From DATLCI01 sp046714215 (GTDB lineage Bacteria; Acidobacteriota; Terriglobia; Terriglobales; Acidobacteriaceae): a stretch of 7,107 nucleotides of DNA. Where the stretch lies: assembly GCA_046714215.1 (NCBI GenBank), contig JBKKBM010000106.1, positions 1 to 7,107 on the forward strand, in the 5' to 3' direction. The stretch's first letter is position 1. Each line of letters starts with the position of its first letter. The position numbers and the translations under genes are program-made. Below are positions 6,388 through 7,107 of this stretch, one piece after another. The notes under the pieces are model-generated. The model did not search any database, was not told where the DNA came from, and saw only the letters and a list, made by a program, of their open reading frames with translations.

Positions 6388-7107
6388 CTAGAACTTATAA
6401 ACTATGTCCAATTGCATTCGTTTGAGCCACGGGTCCGGCATGCCCACGGGGAGGCCAGGAGCCACCACCGCGTTCTGCAAGGTCCGGTTCAGCGTCCGCC
6501 CCACAAACAGCGTGTAGCTGGCCGTAGCCGCCGGGCTCAGCGCCCAGTTTAAGAACGTGCGGTGCTGCACGACGTTTGTGGGAGCGCGGTAATCGCTCTC
6601 GACAAACTGCGAGATGAGGGCGTCCTGCTCGATGCGGGCGAAGCTGTACCCGAACTGGAAGTCATTCTTGTTGCGGGTCTGGCCCCACGCGGTCTCGAAC
6701 ATGAACATCGAGCCCTGAGAATTGCGGGCGCGCAGGTTGTCTTCATACTCCGCCACTACCGCCCACGGGAAACGCGCCCATGGGGTTTTGATGGCAAGAT
6801 TCAGAACCATGTCTGAGTACATGAAGTCAGAGAGAAAGCCGCGGCGTTGCCCCGTGCCCGTACCGTTGATCAGGGTGGCATTGGTCAGGTTGTTGGCGTT
6901 GATCATGCGCGGCTGTTGCGCGACCGGCGTCGGCAAGGGTAATCCTGTCGCCGGGGTATTCGGCTGCGGCAGCGTGACCGGATTGGCCGCCTGCGCGATC
7001 GCGTCAGAGCCATTCCAGTTCAGCAGCATGTAGCTCGGGGTGGCGACAATGTACTTGCCCAACTGCCAGCGGGTGAGGAATTGCGCTCCCACCGCGTTGG
7101 AATCCGG
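6388..7107 (-). CDS. Outer-membrane beta-barrel porin (Porin_5-like), 5' end cut by the window edge
   Basis: The frame is open from the right edge to the TAG at 6388-6390, giving the last 239 residues; the true start lies outside. The visible part has alternating hydrophobic/aromatic strands and ends in LDIVYKF, with the terminal Phe expected of outer-membrane barrel proteins assembled by BAM. The stretch FARIEQDALISQFVESDYRAPTNV is cited here in part only: EQDALISQFVESDY resembles the conserved C-terminal segment of 'putative porin' (Porin_5) proteins. A Pro/Asn/Thr/Gln-rich segment at about residues 32-84 of the visible part probably forms a long surface loop. The likely role is passive diffusion of small solutes. 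A link to phosphate uptake is suggested only by position, and the terminator after the gene argues for separate transcription. The family call is by recognition of motifs, not by a search. Confidence 0.72.
   Translation of the reverse strand, partial: PDSNAVGAQFLTRWQLGKYIVATPSYMLLNWNGSDAIAQAANPVTLPQPNTPATGLPLPTPVAQQPRMINANNLTNATLINGTGTGQRRGFLSDFMYSDMVLNLAIKTPWARFPWAVVAEYEDNLRARNSQGSMFMFETAWGQTRNKNDFQFGYSFARIEQDALISQFVESDYRAPTNVVQHRTFLNWALSPAATASYTLFVGRTLNRTLQNAVVAPGLPVGMPDPWLKRMQLDIVYKF

Noticed and set aside
6388..7092. GTG at 7092 as the start of the porin gene
   Set aside because: The frame stays open to the right edge, no signal peptide follows this GTG, and the sequence starts mid-barrel, so it is an internal Val codon.
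1..7107. tRNA, rRNA, CRISPR array, insertion sequence or attachment site
   Set aside because: I saw no cloverleaf, regular spacer-repeat pattern, transposase motif or terminal inverted repeats on either strand.

Overview
The window is a GC-rich bacterial chromosome segment in which every supported gene lies on the minus strand. The best guess for the host is an Acidobacteriota, perhaps of the Solibacter/Bryobacter type. That guess rests on a Hanks-type kinase joined across one membrane helix to a TolB/FlgO-like domain, a Porin_5-like outer-membrane protein and the general codon character. It is an inference from gene content, not a demonstrated placement.

In transcription order (right to left) the layout is as follows. 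(1) The 3' part of a beta-barrel porin gene enters from the right edge and ends at 6388, followed by a strong intrinsic terminator (6326-6363). (2) A compact phosphate-uptake operon follows: pstC (6285-5224), pstA (5231-4353), pstB (4352-3597) and phoU (3600-2932). Its junctions are an 8-nt overlap, a 0-nt abutment (TAAATG) and a 4-nt ATGA overlap. A pair of TTTAAC repeats at an 11-bp step, resembling a Pho box, lies just upstream of pstC and shares bases with the terminator's T-run. (3) After 135 nt comes a transmembrane Ser/Thr protein kinase (2796-1384). (4) After another 44 nt comes a long open frame starting at 1339 and running off the left edge. It encodes an exported or membrane protein with a signal peptide, a periplasmic region, a helical TPR-like region and two hydrophobic segments at its visible end.

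PstC and PstA form the inner-membrane phosphate channel, PstB is the ATPase, and PhoU restrains the transporter and the Pho sensor kinase. The phosphate-binding protein PstS and the PhoR/PhoB pair are not in this window and must be encoded elsewhere. The kinase and the TPR-like membrane protein could be a separate signalling pair or a downstream extension of the pst transcript; the sequence does not decide this. No rRNA, tRNA, CRISPR array, transposase or attachment site was seen. I do not see a clearly new system. The regulatory joint between the porin terminator and pstC, and the kinase/TPR pair after phoU, are the most interesting parts.
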